Source of the DNA: a virus
DNA: 37,927 bases
Virus record (IMG/VR): IMGVR_UViG_3300042904_000255
Span: 1-37,927 of that record
Reading direction: 5' to 3' (one strand)
Shown piece after piece: positions 28,792 to 35,597 of this stretch (positions within the stretch are counted from its first letter, which is position 1; every line of letters begins with the position of its first letter). The notes under the pieces were generated by a model. The model was not told the DNA's origin. It made no database searches and worked only from the letters and a program-made list of their open reading frames with translations. A program made the position numbers and the translations under genes.

Positions 28792-30277
28792 AAATTGTTC
28801 TCGGCCATAGGGCGTGAAGATCAGGGTCAAGGATTCGTGCCATGCAATCCAGCATGTCATCGTGTACAGCCACAGGAAACGCTAGGAACTCCTCGTTAAT
28901 AAAACCGTCAACAAGGTCATGCGTTCTACCGTCATACGTAGTTTTAAAAATGCTATCTGGGAAATACCATCTGCCTTGAGCAAGAGTCGGGATTAAATTT
29001 TTAATACGATCAATTTTTGCAAGCTTCCCGCCCGCTTCGAGTAGATTAAAATGATAATTTTTTCTGTTCATCTGATCGCGAATATGCTCGATATCCGCTT
29101 GCATACCGTATTTTTCATACCCTACAGCCAGTGGTTTCCACTTTCGATGTAAATTAAAAAGACAATTAACACGCTCCAGTAAATTAAGTCGATCTCTGAC
29201 CATATCCAGCACATAGTAATTATTGTCCTCGCCTAAACCGATAACAAACATTGCCGTGTAATCGCTCGTCTTTTTCTTCTCATTCGCAGGATCTACCAAT
29301 AAGTACTTATTCATCCCTGTGCCGTCTGTCCCCCCGTGCCACTTGATCCATTCACGTTTAAGTGATTGGGTTTCATCCGCCAATGGGTTTTGAAGAATCT
29401 GGGTGCTAAAAGTATAAGGCCCCATGTTGCGCCGTTTTTCCGCTAATTCTTCTTTAGTCTTAAAGACTGGATTCCCTTCCATCGTGCCATCGTGAGTACC
29501 CGCATAGATGCGAGGAATAGCCGCACCTCGTTTAATAATCTCTCGATACGCATCATTAAAGTGGTAGCGTGTACCGATATAACGCGCGACTGATCCCTTT
29601 GAACCTAAGTTCGTGGACATCTCCCACGACTCCAGGGTCTTTTTCATCATATCGGGTGTGTACACCGAGGCTTGGGTCACAACGTCATCGTATATCAGTA
29701 CGTTAAAATGCTTAGATGTCGGTTGACCTTCTACCAAGCCGTAGGCTTCCACGGTGCTTTCTTTAGGATTGTTTTTACGCTTTACAACCAGTCCATCGTC
29801 CTCAGACCATTTGGGTGCCTCTTTTTGCGGAGACTCCCATAACACATCTGGGAACATTGATTTAAGAAGTCCATTTCCTTCCATCTCCCTTTTAATCTGC
29901 CGCAAGAACCCCTTTGCGATAGGTCTTGTGTGACTAAATATGCCGAAAGTCGGCTCTAACCCTTCCCACCTGGGCAGTGGATCATCACCATGACTTGCTA
30001 AAATATCCTGTATAGTTTTGGCATAGGTGATAATCGTTGACTTGTAATGATCGCGCGCCCATAAGTCCAAGTACCCATCAGGATTCATCTGTACTTCTTT
30101 ACACCTTGCAAGGAGCCAAGGATGCTCTACATCGCGTCTGCCAAAAGCCCACCACAATAAAAAATAGAGATCAGTCCGACATAGATAGCGAACGATCTTT
30201 ATCTTTTCAGTTTCATTGCAATGCGAGAGATTGATGACGAGCGTGTGATATTCACTTATTGTGCTTGGTTGGATCAT
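28724..30277 (-). CDS. terL: Terminase large subunit, 517 aa
   Basis: The ATPase half has an unusual Walker A, ARDHYKST (74-81), as in T7-like and related terminases, and Walker B FNVLIYDD (191-198). The nuclease half has LLVDPANEKKKTSDYTAM with D329 and a late HDDMLDC with D473/D474 as metal-binding acids. Length fits the family. It overlaps the portal and the KOW-like gene at both ends. It pumps DNA into the procapsid and cuts it; the packaging type (headful or cos) cannot be read from the sequence. Confidence 0.9.
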   Translation of the reverse strand: MIQPSTISEYHTLVINLSHCNETEKIKIVRYLCRTDLYFLLWWAFGRRDVEHPWLLARCKEVQMNPDGYLDLWARDHYKSTIITYAKTIQDILASHGDDPLPRWEGLEPTFGIFSHTRPIAKGFLRQIKREMEGNGLLKSMFPDVLWESPQKEAPKWSEDDGLVVKRKNNPKESTVEAYGLVEGQPTSKHFNVLIYDDVVTQASVYTPDMMKKTLESWEMSTNLGSKGSVARYIGTRYHFNDAYREIIKRGAAIPRIYAGTHDGTMEGNPVFKTKEELAEKRRNMGPYTFSTQILQNPLADETQSLKREWIKWHGGTDGTGMNKYLLVDPANEKKKTSDYTAMFVIGLGEDNNYYVLDMVRDRLNLLERVNCLFNLHRKWKPLAVGYEKYGMQADIEHIRDQMNRKNYHFNLLEAGGKLAKIDRIKNLIPTLAQGRWYFPDSIFKTTYDGRTHDLVDGFINEEFLAFPVAVHDDMLDCMARILDPDLHALWPRTIYDDEPNDRYRRGRKRSGSAWAA

Positions 30278-30653
30278 CCATTATCCGTTTTTCAATATCC
30301 CTGCAAAATGTATAAAGGTATTTTGACTGAAGTTCTAAATCATCTATTTTAGAATTATTGAAACTAAAAACATTAATATTTTCTTCTAAATCTCTAACCC
30401 TTTCCTCTAACTTAAAAACCAAATCTACGAATTCTTTATTCGTAGTAAATTTGCGTTCCTTTTTCTTCTTCACCAGACGGCGGCATTGTTTGTGATGAAC
30501 TACTATGTTGTCGTATGTGTTAGGATACTTATCTAACTCAACTTTCACAGCACATTCTCCTACAAGTTCTATTATAGTTCCTTTTTCAGTATGCTGATAA
30601 TAAGCTAAATTATATTGATAAACCGCAACCCTATCGCCTACTTTGAATTTCAT
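30252..30653 (-). CDS. KOW/SH3-like protein with coiled coil, 133 aa
   Basis: Residues 1-58 (MKFKVGDRVAVYQYNLAYYQ ... KGTIIELVGECAVKVELD) form a small SH3-like barrel of the kind found in phage and chromatin-like proteins. A lysine-rich stretch (VKKKKERK) and a coiled coil (78-120) follow. AGGG lies 6 nt before the ATG. It lies between the tRNA and terL and overlaps the start of terL by 26 nt, suggesting coupled translation and perhaps a packaging or DNA-binding role. Such a role is inferred only. Confidence 0.55.
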   Translation of the reverse strand: MKFKVGDRVAVYQYNLAYYQHTEKGTIIELVGECAVKVELDKYPNTYDNIVVHHKQCRRLVKKKKERKFTTNKEFVDLVFKLEERVRDLEENINVFSFNNSKIDDLELQSKYLYTFCRDIEKRIMDDPTKHNK

Positions 30654-30726
30654 ACAGTGCCCTATCCCCTATATTTTTTATCTTATCAAGCGGTGCAGTA
30701 TTTTTATAGCGATTTAAAAATAGGCT

Positions 30727-30797
30727 AGGCTTGAGATGGACTCGAACCATCATGAACGGTGTTGCAGACCGCCGCCTATCCTTTCGGCCATCAAGCC
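30727..30797 (-). tRNA. tRNA-Cys (GCA)
   Basis: On the minus strand a full 71-nt cloverleaf is present: acceptor GGCTTGA/TCAAGCC (7 bp), D stem GCC/GGC, anticodon stem GCGGT/ACCGT with loop CTGCAAC (anticodon GCA at 30765-30763), variable TCAT, and T arm GATGG-TTCGAGT-CCATC. The discriminator is U73, the identity base of tRNA-Cys. The CCA end is not encoded. It lies between terS and the KOW-like gene inside the late operon, so it must be cut out of a messenger transcript. Confidence 0.93.
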
Positions 30798-30840
30798 ACT
30801 TCCTAATATCGTTTACTATTACAAATCTCAATCATACTTT

Positions 30841-31257
30841 TTATTTTTCATCTTTAGGCTTAATCATCTGAGCTATACGCTCATCTATCATAATGTTTGT
30901 GACGTTTTGGGGTGAGGGTAGTGTTTCGCCATCTTTTCCTGTATTTTGAACTTCAATGGTTTCTTTCCATCCTGCTTGGCATTTAAGAAAAAATATTTGT
31001 GCAGTTACGTTACCATTCTCAACATTTTTAAGAAGGTTATCAGCAACCATAGCAATACCTTTTGACTTACCCCTTTTTAAAGCGTCTGCTAAATCTGGAT
31101 AATCATTGATCTTTTCAAACAAAGTTGAGCAACCCATACCAAGGCAATGAGCAATCTGCTCCTTGGTCAGACCACGGGAAGCGTAGTTTTCAGCTTTAGA
31201 AATCATATCAGGCGTGATCTCTATTGGCGGTTTCCCTTTAGGTCTCTTTTCTTTCAT
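30841..31257 (-). CDS. terS: Terminase small subunit, 138 aa
   Basis: The N-terminal 60 residues contain a helix-turn-helix (ISKAENYASRGLTKEQIAHC followed by LGMGCSTLFEKINDYPDLAD) like the phBC6A51-type small terminase subunits, then a helix with ADALKRGKSKGIAMVADNLL and an AQIFFLKCQAGWKE segment typical of the family. It would bind the packaging site and load TerL. AAGGGA lies 5-6 nt before the ATG. The gap to TerL is filled by the tRNA and KOW genes, an unusual separation. Confidence 0.75.
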   Translation of the reverse strand: MKEKRPKGKPPIEITPDMISKAENYASRGLTKEQIAHCLGMGCSTLFEKINDYPDLADALKRGKSKGIAMVADNLLKNVENGNVTAQIFFLKCQAGWKETIEVQNTGKDGETLPSPQNVTNIMIDERIAQMIKPKDEK

Positions 31258-31259
31258 GA

Positions 31260-31457
31260 TTATCCCTTATCATTTATCACTTCCCAATCATTGGCAAGCA
31301 AATCAGACTGCGTAAACGAATATTTTTCAGTGACGACCTTACTTATTTCTATTTGATCTGTTCGATCACCAATATGAATATAAGTCCTAGGTGTCCATAT
31401 TTTCCGTCTTAGCTTGCCCGATTTCTTTATCTCGCCGATCGCTTCGCCTATATCCAT
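31260..31457 (-). CDS. DUF2829/Tad2-like protein, possible anti-Thoeris, 65 aa
   Basis: The start MDIGEAIGEIKKSGKLRRKI-W and the end FTQSDLLANDWEVI correspond to the first and last conserved blocks of DUF2829 (usually xFGEAIExLKxGKKVxRxGW and WxxSQxDLLAxDWEVV). Members of this family include Tad2, which binds the cyclic ADP-ribose signal of Thoeris defence. The protein is slightly shorter than usual (about 70-100). AAGGA lies 7 nt before the ATG. It is located in the late operon next to terS; its ligand cannot be known from sequence. Confidence 0.6.
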   Translation of the reverse strand: MDIGEAIGEIKKSGKLRRKIWTPRTYIHIGDRTDQIEISKVVTEKYSFTQSDLLANDWEVINDKG

Positions 31458-31581
31458 TTTCTATTCCTTTACTAAAAAGCGAATCATTCCATTTTCCCCA
31501 CGATGTTTTTTTCCTATTGCGTTTAGCTATTTCGCTACGAGATTTTCCTATATCTTTTTTAATAACATAGTCTCTAGGCAT
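31387..31581 (-). CDS. Doubtful small basic frame, 64 aa
   Basis: The frame starts MPRDYVIKKDIGKSRSEIAK and is very basic without a known domain. It overlaps the Tad2-like gene by 71 nt and has no good ribosome site, but otherwise a 141-nt gap after the holin gene would be empty. It may be a real small gene or a chance frame. Confidence 0.25.
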   Translation of the reverse strand: MPRDYVIKKDIGKSRSEIAKRNRKKTSWGKWNDSLFSKGIENGYRRSDRRDKEIGQAKTENMDT

Positions 31582-31598
31582 AAGACGATCTATACTTT

Positions 31599-32090
31599 TT
31601 AAATATTTTTATAAGATGCACCAAAGTAATAAGCAAGCACGAGCATGACAGCAAGTGACAGCTTTTCTATAATTTGCTTTACAATCTCTTGCTCAACTGG
31701 ACTGATCGCACCTACACGTATCGAATACATCAAAAAGAATATTAAACCAAAATAACCAATCAATAAAATCTTGGCAATCTGACCTGGAAGCTTATCGGCT
31801 AATTGAATCTCACGATTTCTAGCACTCTTACGGTCTTCACTTTCAGTACGTATTCTTTCTACTGCCAGTCTTTCAATCTCTATACGTTCGTTGCTTTCTA
31901 TTTGTTTTAATTTAATTACCGCTTCTGGATCATTCTCTATGCGTTTTATCAGATCAGGTGTGTCTTTAACGTCTCCACCAAATGCTTGTGCAATGGCTTG
32001 TCCTATCATTATTCCACCAGGAACAGGCAATACAGCACCTAATAATGGGGCATATTTCGCTACAGTTTTTCCTAGACCTGATAAATCCAT
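31599..32090 (-). CDS. Holin (3TM-type family), 163 aa
   Basis: The start has a Gly/Ala/Pro-rich hydrophobic part (PLLGAVLPVPGGIMIGQAIA), then a charged amphipathic centre (ESNERIEIERLAVERIRTES with DRKSARNRE), then two hydrophobic helices (KILLIGYFGLIFFLMYS and LSLAVMLVLAYYFGASY). This arrangement with the SARNRE motif is known from a phage holin family. The ATG overlaps the endolysin stop (TAATG). It would form the membrane hole that lets the endolysin out and times lysis. Confidence 0.7.
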   Translation of the reverse strand: MDLSGLGKTVAKYAPLLGAVLPVPGGIMIGQAIAQAFGGDVKDTPDLIKRIENDPEAVIKLKQIESNERIEIERLAVERIRTESEDRKSARNREIQLADKLPGQIAKILLIGYFGLIFFLMYSIRVGAISPVEQEIVKQIIEKLSLAVMLVLAYYFGASYKNI

Positions 32091-32512
32091 TAGGCTACCA
32101 ACTCAAAGTGTACTAAATCATTAAATGTTTGGTCTGATATATCTGTATCCATGTCCCAATCACCACCGTAGCGAATCGAATGAGTAATCTTACCTTGATC
32201 CTTTAATATTCTCGCAATTCCAAGAACATAACCACCAAAGTAATAGAACCGTTTAATGTCCTTCCAATTCACAGTTGTGGGAGGATCATAAGGGGCAACA
32301 TCTACTGCTAAACTTGGAATACTATTGTGGTTTCCGTTCGGCCATTTTAATTTACTATTCCCTTTTTCAAACGCAGCATCTTGGTCTTTTTGATTGCGGT
32401 GTCCTTCTAATACAACACAATCAAAGTGTTTAATCACTTCGTTAAATAAAATTTGTAAATCACTATGGCATGTTTCTAATTGATTTAAAGATTTTTTTCC
32501 AAATTTAGGCAT
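32090..32512 (-). CDS. Endolysin, M15 peptidase (L-Ala-D-Glu type), 140 aa
   Basis: A compact peptidase_M15: GHRNQKDQDAAFEKGNS, then N61-H62 ... P66-S-L-A-V-D71 giving two zinc ligands, and YGGDWDMD with LVHFEL, where H135 is the third ligand and E137 probably a catalytic residue. No signal peptide or cell-wall domain is seen, so it needs the holin. It lies between the spanin-like gene and the holin. The size and motifs are like T5 endolysin and related L-alanyl-D-glutamate peptidases. Confidence 0.8.
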   Translation of the reverse strand: MPKFGKKSLNQLETCHSDLQILFNEVIKHFDCVVLEGHRNQKDQDAAFEKGNSKLKWPNGNHNSIPSLAVDVAPYDPPTTVNWKDIKRFYYFGGYVLGIARILKDQGKITHSIRYGGDWDMDTDISDQTFNDLVHFELVA

Positions 32513-32527
32513 GTTCTTTTACTTTAT

Positions 32528-32869
32528 TTATTCTTCAGGAAAACCAACTATAACAGGAAAATAAATATAAATATTTTCAGTATGGTTAATCTTAGCAGGG
32601 GTTTTTTTGTTTAAATCATTAAAAATATTTTCAATGGATATATAAAAATTACTTTCTTGCTTTAACAAATAACTATTAATAGATTCTTGCTTGTAATTTT
32701 GTAGGTCAATTTCGTTATCAGTTTCGTTAGCTTGGGATTGGACATAGAACAAGTTTTCTTCGATTTTATCCATTCTACCAGAGGAATACTTTACCCATGT
32801 AAAAAGTAATACTAATGTTATTAAATTTAACAAGATGGCAATCGCAAAAATTTTCTTATCCGTTTTCAT
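32528..32869 (-). CDS. Membrane-anchored coiled-coil protein (inner-membrane spanin-like), 113 aa
   Basis: The product has one N-terminal membrane helix (IFAIAILLNLITLVLLFTWV), then a coiled-coil periplasmic region (RMDKIEENLFYVQSQANETD and further) and a C-terminal part ending YFPVIVGFPEE. This is the shape of an inner-membrane spanin (Rz-like), and it stands first in the lysis set. No outer-membrane lipoprotein partner was found in an overlapping frame, so the assignment is tentative. AGGGA lies 4-5 nt before the ATG and directly follows the terminator T-run. Confidence 0.5.
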   Translation of the reverse strand: MKTDKKIFAIAILLNLITLVLLFTWVKYSSGRMDKIEENLFYVQSQANETDNEIDLQNYKQESINSYLLKQESNFYISIENIFNDLNKKTPAKINHTENIYIYFPVIVGFPEE

Positions 32870-32879
32870 AAAAATCCCT

Positions 32880-32917
32880 AAAAAAAAACCCGTCTATTTT
32901 TGTAAAAGAGACGGGTT
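32880..32917 (-). terminator. Strong intrinsic terminator at the head of the late operon
   Basis: On the minus strand AACCCGTCT-N13-AGACGGGTT (32917-32887) is a perfect 9-bp stem followed by a run of seven to nine T (32888-32880). It stands after the Q-like gene and its downstream promoter and only 10 nt before the first lysis gene. This is where the Q-dependent terminator lies in lambdoid phages. Confidence 0.85.
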
Positions 32918-32948
32918 CCACAAATAACAATAAAGGAGAGTAGTCTTA

Positions 32949-32978
32949 AGTATATGCAATTATATACTTATTCTACAA
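32949..32978 (-). promoter_or_regulatory. Candidate late promoter (pR'-like)
   Basis: On the minus strand TTGTAG (32978-32973) and TATACT (32954-32949) are spaced 18 bp; another -10, TATAAT, lies at 32964-32959. An 8-bp inverted repeat AAGTATAT-N6-ATATACTT (32948-32969) overlaps the -10 region. Transcription would start about 25 nt before the terminator stem, giving a short leader as in lambda pR'. Confidence 0.5.
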
Positions 32979-32991
32979 TAAATGGCGGTAC

Positions 32992-33375
32992 TTACAAGCT
33001 ATAATTGAGATTTTTTTCAAGCCAGCACTTTGCATTAAATAACCTCTCTCGAAATGTCCTTGCGGATATTCCTCGTTCCTCTGCCAATTCTTTCGGAGGT
33101 TTTCGAGTGGTATAGCAAGAATAGACAGCATCTGTGTAGAGAGGATTGACCGTTCGCATCTTATTAATACCTACATTAACTTCTTCCGCCAATGGATCAT
33201 AGAAAGGTATTGAGGATGTTTTAATTCTATTATGGTCTAACTCATTTTTATGAAACGAAGTAATAGATGACTCAGACGGATAACCAACCCATCCATGATT
33301 AATATTGATTACCCATCTGGCCCAATGGTCTAATCTTTTTTCAAAATAAATGCTAAAGATTTTTTTTGCTCTCAT
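32992..33375 (-). CDS. Q-like late antiterminator, 127 aa
   Basis: The pattern HWARWVININHGWVGYPSES near the start, then YDPLAEEVNVGINKMRTVNP, then an Arg-rich helix-turn-helix end (AVYSCYTTRKPPKELAEERG, SARTFRERLFNAKCWLEKNL) corresponds to phage Q-type antiterminators with a sigma-region-4-like HTH. These bind a DNA site in the late promoter and modify RNA polymerase to pass terminators. GGAAGG lies about 5 nt before the ATG. Its position right before a promoter and terminator supports the call. Confidence 0.7.
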   Translation of the reverse strand: MRAKKIFSIYFEKRLDHWARWVININHGWVGYPSESSITSFHKNELDHNRIKTSSIPFYDPLAEEVNVGINKMRTVNPLYTDAVYSCYTTRKPPKELAEERGISARTFRERLFNAKCWLEKNLNYSL

Positions 33376-33397
33376 TTTACCTTCCCTAGTAATGAAT

Positions 33398-33411
33398 GTT
33401 CTACGTAGAAC
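33398..33411. promoter_or_regulatory. Perfect palindrome GTTCTACGTAGAAC before the Q-like gene
   Basis: This 14-bp perfect dyad lies 23 nt upstream of the Q-like ATG in the 58-nt gap between it and the nuclease gene. TTTTT follows on the + strand, so it could be a weak rightward terminator. As leftward DNA it looks more like an operator controlling Q expression. It is not a known LexA box for gamma-proteobacteria. Confidence 0.4.
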
Positions 33412-33433
33412 TTTTTGACTAATTATTAAACGA

Positions 33434-33778
33434 TTAAAAATCTCCTCTTTTAATGACTTTTATTTCAATAGGATAAGTTTCCTCAACCAATTTCTTTTTT
33501 AAAATGAACTCTGATGTTTCAACCCCTTTCACATCAATAAACTGAACTGTTCCATCTGTATTGAATACTTGGTAATCAACGATGTATTTAACACCGCCTG
33601 GCAGATGAAAAGGGACTTGTCTTAGAAAGAACAAAACAAGATTTGATTTTTGCAGTAAAAGGAGATGCTGATAAAATTTCCATTCAAGTTGAGATGGAAA
33701 ATGATGGCTATCATCTTTAACAGGTTTTGCCTTAAACTTATGGGTCAATTTAAATGATCGTGTTTTCATAAAATCCAT
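33434..33778 (-). CDS. DUF1064-family nuclease (PD-(D/E)XK type), 114 aa
   Basis: The product has E-W-K-F-Y-Q-H-L-L-L-L near residue 32, then FFLRQVPFHLPGGVKYIVDY, then FIDVKGVETSEFILKKKLVE, the conserved blocks of DUF1064. The core E ... D (VDYQVF) ... D-V-K is a PD-(D/E)XK active site. In other phages these proteins lie among replication and nin-like genes and may resolve branched DNA. The start at 33778 (MDFMKTR) lies next to the previous stop; 33808 is an alternative. Confidence 0.7.
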   Translation of the reverse strand: MDFMKTRSFKLTHKFKAKPVKDDSHHFPSQLEWKFYQHLLLLQKSNLVLFFLRQVPFHLPGGVKYIVDYQVFNTDGTVQFIDVKGVETSEFILKKKLVEETYPIEIKVIKRGDF

Positions 33779-33779
33779 T

Positions 33780-34160
33780 TTAAAATACAACTGTTGATCT
33801 TTTCCCATGAAGGTTGTTTTTTATCTGGGCAATAGCTTGTTTTGCTAACTCTTTGTTTACTTTTATGTCAGGGACATACTTTCTATGAATAGGTTTTGTT
33901 ATCCCTTTTGCGTAATTGTAAAAATCAGTGACAAGAGGAGGCTGAATACTGTAGCTAGAATTTCTTAGTAGGGTAATGGTATTTTTTATCTCATCAGTCG
34001 TTAGACCACATAACCCGTGAGACCATACCATTTTGTAAAGTCCTTTCACATTTTCAGCTCCATGCCAGTGAGTCCATTTTTCCTTGTATATTTCTTCCAT
34101 GATATCAAAAATTCGGTCTACCCATTTCATGGGTATTGAAAAACTTTTTTTCTCTTCCAT
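33780..34160 (-). CDS. Replication protein P-like (possible helicase loader), 126 aa
   Basis: The product WVDRIFDIMEEIYKEKWTHW ... YKMVWSHGLCGLTTDEIKNT ... QPPLVTDFYNYAK has the run of conserved Trp and PP-x-x-x-x-F/Y residues found in the shorter lambda P-like replication proteins. It has no ATPase motif, and lambda P is longer (about 230 residues). It lies directly downstream of the RepA gene and origin, as P follows O in lambda. GGAGAG lies 8 nt before the ATG. The helicase-loading role is an inference. Confidence 0.5.
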   Translation of the reverse strand: MEEKKSFSIPMKWVDRIFDIMEEIYKEKWTHWHGAENVKGLYKMVWSHGLCGLTTDEIKNTITLLRNSSYSIQPPLVTDFYNYAKGITKPIHRKYVPDIKVNKELAKQAIAQIKNNLHGKRSTVVF

Positions 34161-34189
34161 GAGGTCTCTCCTTGACCAATATGGCTATA

Positions 34190-34429
34190 TTGTATTCATT
34201 TTTTAAAAAATATCAAATAAAACCTATTGTTATTCTTTACGTTTATATTCGTATAAGTAGTATCACTTATTAAATGGATGAAAACACTTATCCACAAAAT
34301 CTGTGGAAAAATATGGTATAAGTAGGGAAAATGGCTTAAAAGAACGTTATTTTTGATGTGTTTATGGTTATGAATAGGTATTGAACGTAGCTATCCATCG
34401 GAGTGGCTACCGGCGGTCAAAAAATAGAC
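34190..34429. other. Candidate origin of replication (oriR-like)
   Basis: This gene-free stretch just downstream of repA holds a perfect DnaA box TTATCCACA (34288-34296), and an inverted one-mismatch box TGTGGAAAA lies at 34302-34310. Four ATAAGT motifs surround them: two direct (34253, 34318) and two inverted as ACTTAT (34265, 34286). AT-rich DNA lies on both sides, and a stem GTAGC...GCTAC (34387-34410) is close to the RepA stop. IncFII plasmids place oriR with a DnaA box in the same place downstream of repA. Confidence 0.65.
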
Positions 34430-35329
34430 TTACGGTGGAGGGTAGTATTGCATTCGTACTATTTGCGTTGCATCTTGGATTGAATAACCTTTAGAAAGAA
34501 GGTTGCTGATAGCGTTTTTGATTGCCTCTCCATTGCCTTTTGATAAGGACGGTAATTTTTTGACTAAATGATTACCGAGTTCTTTCAAAGCATCTTTTGT
34601 TTGTTTAATAGCAGCGTTCACTTTTCTTGCTCTATAAAGTTCTCGGTATTTCTCGTTGGCATCTATCTGACTTTCAATTTTATTTCTATTGCGAATCGCT
34701 CTTTCACGATCTTCAAGGTATTGTTTATCCAACCCTAAGAGCGCAAATAGTTTGTCTGATACTGTGATAATGACTTTTTCAGTACGGTATCCATCATCCA
34801 GAACCTCAACAATGTTCTTAACGTCAATAATCCCTCTTTTTTGTAAGGCGCGCATGTGCCTGCCTACCCTAATTTTAGACATGCCTGTCAATTCAACATA
34901 CTTGTTGTAGTTGTAGTTTATGAATTGGTTTCCTTCCCAATAACCAAGCTCCATGCGCACCAGGTTAACGGTATCGGCTATCGCGGGGAGCAATAAAGCT
35001 AGGCCAGCCTCCTGTGCCTCCGATCGAATTTTTCTGCCCTTGGCTTGATTATATAGAAGTTGATTAAACACAGGGTATTCAAAAGGAGATGCAAGGTTTC
35101 TTTTAACACGCCTGATACTTTCCTCAATAACGTGAAAACGTCTTTTTTGGTGGGCGGGCTTTTTGTAGAAACGGTGTTTTTTAGGGTCATGGCCACATTT
35201 ATTACCAGATTGTGCTTGACGAGAGGCTGCGAAAGGTTTAACCTTCGTCTCGTTTTCGTTTAGGCCGCTTGTAGTGTCGCTCCCGTCAGAAGGTATAACA
35301 CTGCAAGCGGGTATTTTTCCCTCACCCAT
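34430..35329 (-). CDS. repA: Plasmid-type replication initiator RepA (IncFII_repA-like), 299 aa
   Basis: The middle part carries a winged helix: NYNKYVELTGMSKIRVGRHM followed by RALQKRGIIDVKNIVEVLDD and VIITVSDKLFALLGLDKQYL. The order of elements parallels IncFII RepA (ITRATRALTFLSELGLITYQ ... DITFTLALFAALDVS). The C-terminal 90 residues are basic helices. I choose the ATG at 35329, where AAGGA lies 7 nt upstream, rather than the TTG at 35350. RepA would bind the origin just downstream and act in cis. Its presence points to plasmid-like maintenance of the prophage. Confidence 0.7.
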   Translation of the reverse strand: MGEGKIPACSVIPSDGSDTTSGLNENETKVKPFAASRQAQSGNKCGHDPKKHRFYKKPAHQKRRFHVIEESIRRVKRNLASPFEYPVFNQLLYNQAKGRKIRSEAQEAGLALLLPAIADTVNLVRMELGYWEGNQFINYNYNKYVELTGMSKIRVGRHMRALQKRGIIDVKNIVEVLDDGYRTEKVIITVSDKLFALLGLDKQYLEDRERAIRNRNKIESQIDANEKYRELYRARKVNAAIKQTKDALKELGNHLVKKLPSLSKGNGEAIKNAISNLLSKGYSIQDATQIVRMQYYPPP

Positions 35330-35396
35330 GACCATTTCCTTGTACAACAATCCGTTGTCGTAATAAAAATAAGTTATTGTTTAATTATTATCCAAA

Positions 35397-35432
35397 GACT
35401 TTGAGCCAATGAATATGGCCTTTTTCAAAGTC
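35397..35432 (-). other. Hairpin in the repA leader
   Basis: GACTTTGA (35397-35404) and TCAAAGTC (35425-35432) form a perfect 8-bp stem, with a further CCA/TGG inside. It sits about 70 nt upstream of the repA start in its leader. In IncFII-type plasmids leader hairpins are targets for antisense-RNA copy control, so this may be one; no antisense promoter could be shown. Confidence 0.4.
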
Positions 35433-35546
35433 ATGGGTCGAAATGTTCGCCTGTTTTACAAATAAAGTCAACGGGTTTAATTAGATTAAAATATAATCAA
35501 TATATAATAAATCCGATAAATTTTCTTGCTATTTTTTTATTTAATA

Positions 35547-35575
35547 GTAATATGTAATCCTGTAATTATTACATA
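35547..35575. promoter_or_regulatory. GTAAT-repeat operator before the CopG-like gene
   Basis: GTAAT occurs at 35547, 35554 and 35562, and inverted (ATTAC) at 35568, within 26 bp. The outer part forms a perfect inverted repeat TATGTAAT-N9-ATTACATA (35551-35575). It lies 22 nt before the copG ATG and overlaps the likely -10 (TAATAT, 35548-35553, with TTGCTA at 35526). Ribbon-helix-helix proteins commonly bind such short phased repeats. The rest of 35330-35597 is AT-rich, with dyad GATTA-N5-TAATC (35484-35498). Confidence 0.5.
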
Positions 35576-35597
35576 AAAAGAAGATAGGGAAATAGTG

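Noticed and set aside
30631-30831. 66-aa open frame on the minus strand
   Set aside because: It is read straight through the complete tRNA-Cys gene on the same strand, has no ribosome site, and has no recognisable product.
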